A stretch of 64,000 nucleotides of DNA, taken from the NCBI RefSeq assembly GCF_900177815.1, contig NZ_FXAZ01000001.1:1674001-1738000 (forward strand), read 5' to 3'. Positions 52,775 through 63,404 of the stretch are shown piece after piece. Each line of letters opens with the position of its first letter. The first letter of the stretch is position 1. The position numbers were made by a program, and so were the translations under genes. The notes beneath the pieces are model-generated. The model did not search any database. It was not told the origin of the DNA and was given only the letters and a program-made list of their open reading frames with translations. Source of the DNA: Paenibacillus aquistagni (lineage in GTDB: Bacteria > Bacillota > Bacilli > Paenibacillales > Paenibacillaceae).

Positions 52775-53584
52775 TTATACCTTTATCCCTTTGCGTACAA
52801 GCATCGTTATGATAAGGATGGCGATCAGCAGCAGCACAATCGTTGCGCCAGGCGCCAGATTCCATACCCCAGCAGCAATTAATCCGCCAATTACAGCCAA
52901 CTCTGACACGAGCACAGATACGATAATGGCTTTCTTGAAGCTCCTAGCAATCAACAAGCTGATAGCGACAGGTATCGTCAAGAGCGCGGACACGAGCAAT
53001 GCACCGACAATCTTAATCGCTGCGCTAATGACAAGGGCTGTCAGCACTGTCAAAGCAAGATTGAACCATCGAACAGGCAAGCCATTAACAGCTGCAGTGT
53101 CTTCATCGAAGCTTAATAAAAACATTTCTTTGAAGAAGACCATCATAAAGCCAATGACGATCAAGGTAACCATACCGACAATCGCCAAGTCAAGCATATT
53201 TAACGTATAAATGCTGCCAAAGAAATAATTATTCACATTCGCATTGAAGTTGCGCCCTAATGTAAAGAATAAAGAGGCAAGCGCAACGCCTCCCGACATA
53301 ATCACCGCAATGGACAATTCTGCATATGTCTTATACGCTTTGCGGAGCTTCTCCACGGCAAATGATCCAATAAGTGCAAACACTAGCCCTGCCCAAATGG
53401 GATATACCCCGATTAGAAATCCTAAGGCCACGCCTGCAATCGTTACATGTGCAAGCGTATCACCGATCATGGACAGCCGCCGAAGCACAAGAAAGATGCC
53501 AAGCATTGGGGCCGTCACACCAATTAAGACACCGCCCAGCAATGCACGCTGGAAAAATTGTGAGGTTAAGATATCGATTAACAT
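52775..53584 (-). CDS. znuB: zinc ABC transporter permease
   Basis: This 269-residue permease of the metal ABC-3 family has about eight membrane helices and the motif GDTLAHVTIAGVALGFLIG. It would form the channel for zinc with the ATPase and binding protein encoded directly upstream on the same strand (adcBCA/ycdI-type). The substrate assignment to zinc comes from the Zur-box-like sites before the binding-protein gene and from the His-rich loop in that protein. Confidence 0.92.
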   Translation of the reverse strand: MLIDILTSQFFQRALLGGVLIGVTAPMLGIFLVLRRLSMIGDTLAHVTIAGVALGFLIGVYPIWAGLVFALIGSFAVEKLRKAYKTYAELSIAVIMSGGVALASLFFTLGRNFNANVNNYFFGSIYTLNMLDLAIVGMVTLIVIGFMMVFFKEMFLLSFDEDTAAVNGLPVRWFNLALTVLTALVISAAIKIVGALLVSALLTIPVAISLLIARSFKKAIIVSVLVSELAVIGGLIAAGVWNLAPGATIVLLLIAILIITMLVRKGIKV

Positions 53585-53608
53585 AAGTACTCCTTTTTTA
53601 ACATGGAA

Positions 53609-54355
53609 TTAGCTCATCACGCTATGGGTTAGATCCTGCTCGATGCACGGTTGATCATGGGAATGCTTACGGTAAAAATTCAATTTGCCGCAGCACTGAA
53701 CAGGCTCGGACCCAAGCCAAGAATTGACCAGTTCCAAATCATGAGACACCATAATAAATGTCATCTCATGATGGGCATGAAGATGCTGAAGGAGCTTGAA
53801 GAAGTCTTTTTGCGTCTCGATATCAATGCCTACAGTCGGCTCGTCCAGAATGAGCAGCTCTGGCTTATTCACCATTGCTCGGGCCAGAAAGGCTCGCTGC
53901 TGCTGACCACCGGATAGTTGTCCGATGCGTTTGTCAGCTAGATTCTCAATTTTCATCACTTTCAACGCATCCAGACATTTTTCTTTGTCCTCATGCGTCA
54001 ACCGACGGAACATCTTCCGCCGGTTATACATGCCTGATTGAACGACTTCCATTACGGTCGCAGGAAACAGCGGGTTGAAGCTGTTCTTTTGCGGCACATA
54101 ACCGATTCGCTCCCAGTCCTTGAACTGCCGCACTGGGGTTCCAAATAATCGTACTTCGCCTGAGGTAGGCTTAAGCAAGCCTACCATCAATTTCAGCAGA
54201 GTCGTCTTACCTGCGCCATTTGATCCAATCAGTCCTACAAAGTCACGTTCGTATACTTTGAAATTAACATCCTCGAATACATTTTGATTGTCATATCGAT
54301 AAGCAACATGCTCTAATGAAATAATTTCATTGTGGCATTCATTCCATTCATTCAT
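53609..54355 (-). CDS. znuC: zinc ABC transporter ATP-binding protein
   Basis: This 248-residue ATPase has Walker A (LIGSNGAGKTTLL), the ABC signature (QLSGGQQQRAF), Walker B (LLILDEPTVGID) and the switch His (MVSHDLELV). The N-terminus (MNEWNECHNEI) has few upstream ribosome-binding options, so the start is provisional. Adjacent to the permease (24 nt) and the binding protein (38 nt). Confidence 0.93.
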   Translation of the reverse strand: MNEWNECHNEIISLEHVAYRYDNQNVFEDVNFKVYERDFVGLIGSNGAGKTTLLKLMVGLLKPTSGEVRLFGTPVRQFKDWERIGYVPQKNSFNPLFPATVMEVVQSGMYNRRKMFRRLTHEDKEKCLDALKVMKIENLADKRIGQLSGGQQQRAFLARAMVNKPELLILDEPTVGIDIETQKDFFKLLQHLHAHHEMTFIMVSHDLELVNSWLGSEPVQCCGKLNFYRKHSHDQPCIEQDLTHSVMS

Positions 54356-54393
54356 GTGATTCGCTCGCTTTCCTCGCCTTGTAGCGATTCCGC

Positions 54394-55425
54394 TTACTTG
54401 AGAGCCTTCACCAGATTCTCTAGATTACGTTCCATAAGCGAAATATAATTGTCCCCCGCCTGCTCTTGCTGTTCTGTCAATCCTTCAAGCGGATTCAACA
54501 CTAATGTCTCCACATCTGCTTCATTCGCCAAGGTTGATGCAAGCTGGTCGGTAACTAACTCCTCAAAGAAAATATACTTCAAACCTTGTTCCTTCACAAG
54601 CTTGGATAAACGCACAAGCTCTTGCGCAGTTGGCTCCGCTTCTGGAGACAAGCCCATAATGGAGTGCTGAGCAAGCTGATAATCCCGTGCTAAATAACCA
54701 AAAGCTTGATGAGAAACGACAATCTCTCGATGGCTCAAGTCCGCAAGCTGATCCATATACTGCTGATCCAATGCCTCGAGCTTCTCATGTAAAGCCTGGT
54801 AACGTTCTTCATAAAGGCTCTCGTGAGCCGGGTCCGCATCAACTAGCGCCTGCTTGACATTCTTAGCCATAATCAACGCAGACTTCGGACTTACCCAAGT
54901 ATGAGGATCTACTCCGCCATGATCATGGGCATGGTCATGCGCTTCTTCCGCTGCATGATCGTGATCTTCCGCAGCCTCATCATGCGCATCGCCATCATGA
55001 TCGTGATCGTGGTCCGCTTCTGACTCCTCTGAAGCAATCAGCGAGATGCCAGTGCTTGCTTCCACCAGCTTAACCTGTGAATTGGAGTCCAGCCCCTTCT
55101 TAAAATCATCAATCCAGCCCTCGAAGCCAGAACCTTGATAGATGAGAACTTGTGCTTTAGATGCATTTTGAAGGTCTAGGCTTTTAGGCGTCCAATCATG
55201 CGGTTCGACCCCGGTTGGGATCAAATTCATCACATTAACCTCATCTCCGCCTATCTCGCTTGCCATATAATATAATGGATAAAAGCTGGTCACAACATTA
55301 ACTTTGCCTTCTACAATCTTCCCCTGACTTGTATTTCCACAGCCTGCAGTGAAAATAAGCAGGCTTGCCATCATGACTGAAGCAATAACATACAGCGCGG
55401 ACTTCCTTTTCGGTGTTACTCTCAC
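54394..55425 (-). CDS. znuA: zinc-binding lipoprotein of the ABC transporter
   Basis: This protein of about 343 residues has a lipoprotein signal ending in the lipobox LLIFTAGCGN, a cluster A-I fold with PHDWTPKSL and WIDDFKKGL, and a His/Asp-rich loop (about residues 150-185) with EADHDHDHDGDAHDE and EEAHDHAHDHGG, which is a zinc-binding feature. The open frame extends upstream to 55530, but that region contains the promoter and Zur boxes. GTG at 55425 with AAAGGAGAG is the start. First gene of the transporter operon. Confidence 0.92.
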   Translation of the reverse strand: MRVTPKRKSALYVIASVMMASLLIFTAGCGNTSQGKIVEGKVNVVTSFYPLYYMASEIGGDEVNVMNLIPTGVEPHDWTPKSLDLQNASKAQVLIYQGSGFEGWIDDFKKGLDSNSQVKLVEASTGISLIASEESEADHDHDHDGDAHDEAAEDHDHAAEEAHDHAHDHGGVDPHTWVSPKSALIMAKNVKQALVDADPAHESLYEERYQALHEKLEALDQQYMDQLADLSHREIVVSHQAFGYLARDYQLAQHSIMGLSPEAEPTAQELVRLSKLVKEQGLKYIFFEELVTDQLASTLANEADVETLVLNPLEGLTEQQEQAGDNYISLMERNLENLVKALK

Positions 55426-55481
55426 GATACAAATCTCTCCTTTAACTCCCTGTACTATGTAAATCAATACGCTCTTTTTGT

Positions 55482-55554
55482 TCGTAATGATTACTATTAA
55501 GATTATAGGCAGAGTTCGTTGAGCTGTCAATCTTTTTATTCGTAAATATTACTA
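55482..55554 (-). promoter_or_regulatory. znuA promoter bracketed by two Zur-box-like palindromes
   Basis: On the minus strand TTGACA (55525-55530) and TATAAT (55502-55507) are separated by exactly 17 bp, a perfect sigma-A promoter. A palindrome on the plus strand at 55482-55496, TCGTAATGATTACTA, matches the Bacillus Zur box TCGTAATnATTACGA with one mismatch and overlaps the start site. A second site, TCGTAAATATTACTA at 55540-55554, lies just upstream of the -35 with two mismatches. Repression by a zinc-loaded Zur would block both promoter faces. Confidence 0.85.
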
Positions 55555-55615
55555 TTAACCATCCAAAGAAGTCAGCCTGCCTTATTATTTGCAGTAATAC
55601 AGCAACATAATCGCA

Positions 55616-55655
55616 AATAGCCGCCGCATCCTTCAACAAGAATGCAGCGGCTATT
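55616..55655 (-). terminator. stem-loop after metG
   Basis: AATAGCCGCCGCAT and ATGCAGCGGCTATT pair over 14 positions with one mismatch (a G-U pair on the minus strand) around a 12-nt loop. It lies 26 nt past the metG stop. There is no T-run, so it is a weaker candidate. Confidence 0.5.
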
Positions 55656-55680
55656 CTTACGTTATCGAACGCTCACGCGT

Positions 55681-57711
<2,031 letters not shown>

Positions 57712-57742
57712 TTAGATCTTGTGCTTAATCTAAAAAAGAACA

Positions 57743-58053
57743 CAAAAAAACCCTCACCCGCTTGGGACGAGAGTTAGCTCACGTGGTACCACCCAAATTC
57801 CCGCTATGCCTATGAATAGATAGACATCATGAATGCATAACGGCTTCATTGCAGCTGTGTAAACACAGCACAGATTCCGTAACGGGAACGAACCGCCTGA
57901 TCCTTACGGCTCTTAAAGAATAGAACGCGCTCGAGTCAGGACCCTCCTGGACCATCTTCTGAAGCAAGGCCATACCGGTTCTCAGCAAACGCCGGCTCTC
58001 TGAGATGGCTTCAACCTCATACTCATCCATTCATAGGGAATATTCACAATATT
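57743..58053 (-). ncRNA. T-box riboswitch leader of metG
   Basis: The minus-strand leader holds the T-box core GGGTGGTACCACG (complement of 57782-57794) and an intrinsic terminator (CTCTCGTCCC, loop, GGGTGAGGG then TTTTTTT at 57744-57773). The upstream stem I region contains GAGAACCGG- and AGAGAGCC-type conserved blocks. A candidate AUG specifier is at 57953-57955, in the context AAGATGGTCC. The T-box bulge TGGT would pair with the ACCA end of tRNA-Met. When uncharged tRNA-Met accumulates, metG is read through. Confidence 0.85.
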
Positions 58054-58059
58054 ATGATC

Positions 58060-58089
58060 AATATATCGCAAGGATTGTACTCCTGTCAA
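58060..58089 (-). promoter_or_regulatory. promoter of the metG T-box leader
   Basis: TTGACA (58084-58089) and TATATT (58060-58065) on the minus strand are separated by 18 bp. Transcription would start about 58053, giving a leader of roughly 390 nt before the metG start codon. Confidence 0.75.
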
Positions 58090-58151
58090 GGACAGTCCTT
58101 GTTATAGGTTATCCATTCATTGGACTTTGAATACGAAAAACCACTACAGCC

Positions 58152-58427
58152 CTATTGCTGCTTCGGAGGAACCTTGTCAATTCCACCAGGATGAAAGGGA
58201 TGACACTTGGCAATCCGTTTCATCGCTAGCAGGCTTCCCTTCGCTGCACCATGAACCTCAATGGCTTCAAGCGCATACTGAGAGCAGGTCGGATAGAAGC
58301 GGCAGGTCGGCGGCTTGAGCGGTGATATATAGCGACGATAAAAAAGCACCGGTGCCTTAGCCACTCTGAGGCCAAAAGAATTCCTGCTGTCATGTGGCTT
58401 TAACGATTCGTCATGGGATTCACTCAT
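58152..58427 (-). CDS. yidD: membrane protein insertion efficiency factor YidD
   Basis: This protein of about 91 residues carries the YidD core [27 protein letters not shown] and the closing [13 protein letters not shown], with its conserved Cys residues. The ATG at 58427 overlaps the stop of the upstream Fur-family gene (ATGA), with AGGTGGG before it. The frame could be read from 58469 but that lies inside the upstream gene. Its coupling with zur may simply be positional. Confidence 0.93.
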   Translation of the reverse strand: MSESHDESLKPHDSRNSFGLRVAKAPVLFYRRYISPLKPPTCRFYPTCSQYALEAIEVHGAAKGSLLAMKRIAKCHPFHPGGIDKVPPKQQ

Positions 58428-58870
58428 TCGTTCCCACCTGACTTCAACGGGTGATCCTCTCGTTGGCAAGTCTCACAGTAGCCAAATACCTCAAACTTGT
58501 GCTTAACCACTTGGAAGCTTCCCGGCACATCTGTCATCGGCATAGGGCAAAAGTGAATGGGATACGTCTTCTCGCATTGCAAGCAGATCATATGATGATG
58601 GTGCTCGCCAGCAGCGCAATGCACACGAAACTTCATCCCATCTTCAAACACAATCTGCTCCAGCACACCAAGCTCATGCATCACCCGAAGATTGCGATAT
58701 ACCGTATCAAAGCTTAGCCCCGAGTACTGGCGGCCCATATACTCATAGACGTCCTTCGGCGACAAATAACCATCTGTCTCTGCAAACAGCTTAGCAAGCG
58801 TGCGGCGCTGATCGGTAATTCGAAGACCCTTTTCCGACATGCGATCCAAGATTTCTTGAGTGTTCAACAT
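58424..58870 (-). CDS. zur: Fur-family regulator, probably the zinc uptake regulator Zur
   Basis: This 148-residue Fur-family protein has a winged helix ([24 protein letters not shown]), the [20 protein letters not shown] recognition region, and the metal sites [18 protein letters not shown] and FGYCETCQ, giving two CxxC structural zinc motifs. The His-rich run is typical of Zur. The PerR-like Asp and Fur-like features are not distinctive. GGAGGGG precedes the ATG at 58870. Zur is favoured because of the Zur-box-like sites before znuA, 3 kb downstream. PerR remains possible. Confidence 0.75.
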   Translation of the reverse strand: MLNTQEILDRMSEKGLRITDQRRTLAKLFAETDGYLSPKDVYEYMGRQYSGLSFDTVYRNLRVMHELGVLEQIVFEDGMKFRVHCAAGEHHHHMICLQCEKTYPIHFCPMPMTDVPGSFQVVKHKFEVFGYCETCQREDHPLKSGGNE

Positions 58871-59018
58871 TGTTAAGCCCCTCCTGCTTCTATAATGCTC
58901 CATCTGACTTTCCTTGTCAAACCAAGGGCTTCCAGCAGCAGCACAAAAGCAGAGGAGCATTAACTCCCCTGCTTCAATGTACAGCTATATAATAAGATAA
59001 GACATGTAAATCAACGCT

Positions 59019-61241
59019 TTAGGAGTGCGCCTTCGGGATCTGTTGGAAGATCAGGTTAACAGGCATGGAGCTTCCTGCTGCTGGTGTGAACAGGATCTCT
59101 ACCTTCTCTTCTTTGTCCCCAGTGCGATAGACGATGTTGGCTTTGTTCGCGTCTCTTAGCACGCCATTCGTCGGAAGCTGAACGGTCTCTCCGTTGACAA
59201 GCAATGCTCCCGCATAAGAGCCGCCGCGTCCGTTAAAGGAAATGGCGGTATTCGGCGCCACACGGTTCAAGGTTACTTTGTACAATACGCCGTAGTTCCC
59301 TGCATTTTTGCGCTGTTGGCCTGTAACAGCATCCCAGCCCTGAATTATCGGGTCATTCGTATTGTCGCCGAATACGAGACGAGCATCGGTGTCCCCGATA
59401 AGCTCATCAATGGTAAAGGTACGATCAGCATTGTTGAAGGTTCCGCGAATATGATTGTCCTTGGATTCAAGAATCTCAAGCTTGGACAGCTCTTTCATGA
59501 CATCCTTGTTGGAATCAAGCGCCACAATCTGGTATTGAACATTATTGTTCGCAAAGAAGTCCGCATACATCGAATAAATATGTTCTGGCTTCAATGGCGT
59601 TTGGCTAAGCTCAGGAATAAATACTTTGGCTTCGCCCGGCTTCAATACTTGCTGAGACATGATGCCGCTAATATTGCGGAAGGAGTCAAAGTACTTCACC
59701 GCAGCGCGCTTTCCTGTCTCCTGCGGATAAGGGTTCGGACCTGCTAATCCATAATGCTCTACTTCTACCGTTGTAGGCGTAGAGGAGATATTTTTAACCA
59801 CAATATATAAGTTCATGTTCTTGCTTGTTGCGTTCCTATGATGCATGAAGATCCGTGTGCCGCCCGTAATCGTATCTTGATAAATGATGCCATTCTCGAC
59901 AATAGACTCTGGACTATTGGAACGGAACATCGTGCGCTGGTTATGACGAATCGTTGGCTTCAGAAGCTTCATCGATGTAATCGAGCTGCCCTTGAAGTCA
60001 TATACCTCGCCTGGTTTTGAGTAGACAAGATTGAACTCCTCGAAGGTGTAAAGAAGATCATTCGTTACCGTAATCGTCTTCGCAATCTCATTTTGATAAC
60101 CAAGATTATCGGTGACGCGAAGCGTAATGGTATAGCGGCCTGGCTCGAAGAAAGCCGGCTTGTTGTTGTTCCATTCGTATTCGAGCGTAAAGCCTTGATC
60201 AGCGGAGCTGAGATCGGTATATTGAATGAGCTCACCCATCTTATACGTCTCTTTATCCGTTTTAAAATCAGCGACTGGCGGCTCATGCTTAGGCAGTACA
60301 TTGAACGAAACGCTGTACGGCTCACTCCATGCACCAGATTCATCTTGCACCCGCAGGGTTACGGTATGCAGCCCTGGCTCTGCATAGTAGGTTTCAAGTC
60401 CTGTCCACTCCTGATTAATAATCTTAAGACCACGAGGATGGTAGGATTCGTCTGTCACCTTCACCTCTGTTTGAGTCGCATAAATGTCTTTTGGAGCGAT
60501 TGTGAACTTCGCAACGGGCTCTGCAGCAAGCTCAACGATGATTCGCTTCGTTGCCGCCTCCCACTTATACGGCATTTGGAACGCTTGCAGCGCTGAAGTA
60601 AGCGGCACCATAAAGGTCCCATCCTGCAAATATGAGGTTCCGCTCATTGCTGCGGCAGTGCCATCCACCTTATAGGACTTTGTTCCAATCTGGTAACGAA
60701 GCTCCTTGCCCGCAAAGGAAATAATCGATTCCTTCGTCTTGCTATCATAATCGAGCTGCGCTCCGAAGCGTTCAACAAGCGTTCGCAAGGAAACAAAGGA
60801 AACGCCATTTTTAACGGTAATTGGCTGCGGCGCACGGTACTCTACATTGTTTAGAACCATCAGATTGCTGTTCGCAACAATGACAAGAATATCATCGCCA
60901 TAAATGCTAGTATCAATGCCCGATGCATTCACTGCTGCTTGATCTTGTCCTGATTCAGTCTCGGCGTTGCTTTCACTGCCTACCAACCCTTCAGAACCTT
61001 GATATTCCTCAGCCTCTTGCTCCGGATTCTCCATTTCTACAGCTTTATTGCGCTGACCTTCGTTCGAATTCAAAGCAGGGTTCACATGGGTCCCCTCTCC
61101 TTGACTTGGTTGTTCACTAGATTGCTGGCTGTCTGCTTGAGCAGGCACCCGAGCTGCTTCTGCCGAAGCTACATTGGCCACTCCTGTTAGCTGTGTAGCC
61201 AGCAAACAAGCTAATAGTAGACTTTTCCACTTCATGCTCAT
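59019..61241 (-). CDS. secreted stalk-domain protein with PKD-like repeats (740 aa)
   Basis: This protein has a signal peptide (about 1-27, ending ANVASAEA), a low-complexity Gln/Glu/Ser linker (about 30-110) and a copper-amine-oxidase-like N domain (about 117-238, FVSLRTLVERFGAQLDYD and FMVPLTSALQAFQMPYKW). Two PKD-like domains follow, about 241-315 (AKFTIAPKDIYATQTEVKV, TVTLRVQDE) and about 321-393 (PVADFKTDKETYKMGELI, YTITLRVTDNLGYQ). Residues about 395-740 are of unknown fold. No LPXTG or S-layer motif is visible. A wall-associated role is probable. Confidence 0.8.
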   Translation of the reverse strand: MSMKWKSLLLACLLATQLTGVANVASAEAARVPAQADSQQSSEQPSQGEGTHVNPALNSNEGQRNKAVEMENPEQEAEEYQGSEGLVGSESNAETESGQDQAAVNASGIDTSIYGDDILVIVANSNLMVLNNVEYRAPQPITVKNGVSFVSLRTLVERFGAQLDYDSKTKESIISFAGKELRYQIGTKSYKVDGTAAAMSGTSYLQDGTFMVPLTSALQAFQMPYKWEAATKRIIVELAAEPVAKFTIAPKDIYATQTEVKVTDESYHPRGLKIINQEWTGLETYYAEPGLHTVTLRVQDESGAWSEPYSVSFNVLPKHEPPVADFKTDKETYKMGELIQYTDLSSADQGFTLEYEWNNNKPAFFEPGRYTITLRVTDNLGYQNEIAKTITVTNDLLYTFEEFNLVYSKPGEVYDFKGSSITSMKLLKPTIRHNQRTMFRSNSPESIVENGIIYQDTITGGTRIFMHHRNATSKNMNLYIVVKNISSTPTTVEVEHYGLAGPNPYPQETGKRAAVKYFDSFRNISGIMSQQVLKPGEAKVFIPELSQTPLKPEHIYSMYADFFANNNVQYQIVALDSNKDVMKELSKLEILESKDNHIRGTFNNADRTFTIDELIGDTDARLVFGDNTNDPIIQGWDAVTGQQRKNAGNYGVLYKVTLNRVAPNTAISFNGRGGSYAGALLVNGETVQLPTNGVLRDANKANIVYRTGDKEEKVEILFTPAAGSSMPVNLIFQQIPKAHS

Positions 61242-61601
61242 GATCCGATCTCCTCATCCATCAATCATTCTATCTTACGATTTATCCATCACCATGCATG
61301 TGAACATGACTGTGTTTACACATACATAATCATAGACGTATAACTTGTTAGAAAGTTGCTGTAAGCTAATGACATTTCTACAGCTGATTGGCTCTTCCCC
61401 GCTTAATACCATGTATGTCCTATGTATGTTTCAGCCGCCTTAAGCATCGCTTTCCGTTTACACAAGCAAACTATATATTAACATTTAGTCTATTATTCGT
61501 AAACGTAATCTCTCTAATTGATATCCGACCTGATCCTTAGAATGTCATGGCATTTGCTTGAATTGACGGCTTTGTTGCAGTGAAGCTTCCATGACAAAAA
61601 A
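61242..61601. other. intergenic region upstream of the stalk-domain gene
   Basis: AT-rich 5' flank with no ORF of credible length. It presumably contains the promoter of the stalk-domain gene, but no good -35/-10 pair was found. Short dyads are present around 61310-61330. A sequence TTCGTAAACGTAATC near 61496 was considered as a Zur site and rejected. Confidence 0.4.
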
Positions 61602-61632
61602 AGAAATGACCGCTATGCCAGCAGTCATCTCT
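61602..61632 (-). terminator. terminator after nagZ
   Basis: On the minus strand GAGATGACTGC pairs with GCGGTCATTTC (minor mismatches) around a 7-nt loop and is followed by TTTTTTT. It begins about 45 nt after the nagZ stop. Confidence 0.75.
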
Positions 61633-61676
61633 ATATTACGCATTCTACATGTAACGAATCGATTAATGAAGTCCGG

Positions 61677-63311
61677 TTATTGCTTCTGCAGCGAAGTATG
61701 ATAGCCAAATGGATATTGTTCATTGATGCTGACAGGCAGCTGTCCTTCGGCAGGAATAACCCCAAGCAGCACCTTCGCCAATGCGTCCATCATCATTGGG
61801 CGATTCTCATAAGCACATACATAAGTCTTCGCTTCAGGGAACTGGTTCAAGTCGTAAGGATTGCGCGATGCAGCCACAATGACCTTCAAGTTCGGATTAG
61901 CAGCGAGCTGCTTTACTATGTTCACTTGCCCTTCATGCAGCGTAGCAACCGCATTATACGTAACGACGACCACCTGCTCATATTGCTCAGCATGAGCTAC
62001 CGCGGCTTGCACCTCTTCTGCCTCAGGATATGTTCCGATGCGGTATTCATCAACATTCGGCATGTACTTGGACAGCGCTGAAGCCAAGGTATACGCTTGA
62101 ACGATTGGCTCATCCACCTCAGTACGCTGTCTTACCTCTGGCCAGATCACCAAAGTACGCGCTTCTTTGGCCACAGGAAGCTGCCCTTCGTCCTTCACGA
62201 GGGTAATGCTCTTCTCATTGATCTTTTCCACAACGTCCTTAGAGGATGGTGCGCCAAAGCCTTCAGCGTAGTGTTCGTCAATCGCAATCAACTGCTCCAT
62301 CTGACGCTTCGCCTTCAATGCGAGGATGCGATCCACAGAAGCATCAATCATCTCTTCCGCAATTCGGCCTTCGCGAACAGCTTCTACCAACGCTTCAATC
62401 GCTTTGGACTGTTCTTCGAAGCGATGACTGATAAGGATAAGATCTGCACCCGCTTCAACAGCGCGAATCGTGCCTTCAGGGATGCCGTATACGCCAGAGA
62501 TCGCTTTCATCTCCAGACAGTCTGTGACGATAACGCCTTCAAAGCCAAGACGCGTGCGCAAAAGATCGGTCAGCACCTTGCGCGACAGCGTAGCCGGAAC
62601 ATCATCAGGCTCAAACGCAGGGAACATCACATGCGCTGTCATAATGCAGTCTACGCCTTCTTCAATAGCTGTGATGAATGGGGCGAGCTCCACATTGAAC
62701 AGGCGCTCCTCATCGTGAGGAACAGAGGCAAGGCCATGGTGAGAGTCAACCGCTGTATCGCCATGACCAGGGAAATGCTTCGCAGTTGCCGCAACATTAG
62801 CATCTTGCAAGCCGCGAATCTGTGCTCTCCCCATCTGTGATACAAGCTCTGCGTTCTCTCCATAAGAGCGTACGCCAATAACAGGGTTCAACGGATTGTT
62901 GTTCACATCCACGCTCGGGGCAAAGTTCATATTGATGCCCATGCGCAGCAGTTCTTCTCCACAAATGCGGCCGGACTTATAGGCAAGCTCTTTGTCTCTA
63001 GCAGCGCCAACGGCCATATTGCTCGGAATGAGCGTAATGTCATCCCAGTCAATGCGGGCCACCATGCCGCCCTCTTGGTCGATGCTGATGAACAACGGCA
63101 CATCGGAATGCTTGCTGTTCAACTCTTGAAGATCAAGGGACAGCTGTCCCACTTGCTCCTTGTTCAATACGTTGCGACGAAAATAAATAATGCCGCCAAC
63201 ATGATACTTTTCAATCAATGCTTTGGCATTCTCATCGATCTCTGGTGTCGGGAATCCGCACATCACCATCTGACCGATTTTTTGCTCTAGCGTCATTTGC
63301 TCTCTTTTCAT
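61677..63311 (-). CDS. nagZ: beta-N-acetylhexosaminidase, GH3 family
   Basis: This 544-residue GH3 enzyme removes N-acetylglucosamine from muropeptides. It carries KHFPGHGDTAVDSHHGLA, the NagZ-specific His-Asp motif region, and VTDCLEMKAI with the nucleophile Asp. The C-terminal domain (about 360-540) resembles the GH3 alpha/beta sandwich seen in Bacillus NagZ. No signal peptide is evident, so a cytoplasmic place is likely. The substrate mix is not settled by sequence. Confidence 0.92.
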   Translation of the reverse strand: MKREQMTLEQKIGQMVMCGFPTPEIDENAKALIEKYHVGGIIYFRRNVLNKEQVGQLSLDLQELNSKHSDVPLFISIDQEGGMVARIDWDDITLIPSNMAVGAARDKELAYKSGRICGEELLRMGINMNFAPSVDVNNNPLNPVIGVRSYGENAELVSQMGRAQIRGLQDANVAATAKHFPGHGDTAVDSHHGLASVPHDEERLFNVELAPFITAIEEGVDCIMTAHVMFPAFEPDDVPATLSRKVLTDLLRTRLGFEGVIVTDCLEMKAISGVYGIPEGTIRAVEAGADLILISHRFEEQSKAIEALVEAVREGRIAEEMIDASVDRILALKAKRQMEQLIAIDEHYAEGFGAPSSKDVVEKINEKSITLVKDEGQLPVAKEARTLVIWPEVRQRTEVDEPIVQAYTLASALSKYMPNVDEYRIGTYPEAEEVQAAVAHAEQYEQVVVVTYNAVATLHEGQVNIVKQLAANPNLKVIVAASRNPYDLNQFPEAKTYVCAYENRPMMMDALAKVLLGVIPAEGQLPVSINEQYPFGYHTSLQKQ

Positions 63312-63404
63312 CTTATCCCACCCTCATCCTTTTTTCTCAGCAGTATGGATCATATGATAATTAAAGCCCTTTCATTTACATCATAATGCCTAGGGTGCTA
63401 AGAG

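Noticed and set aside
57827..58030. 67-residue ORF in the metG leader
   Set aside because: It coincides with the T-box stem I and its codons have no coding signal.
61490..61515. Zur-box-like TTCGTAAACGTAATC
   Set aside because: It is not an inverted 7-1-7 repeat. The half sites lie in the same direction.
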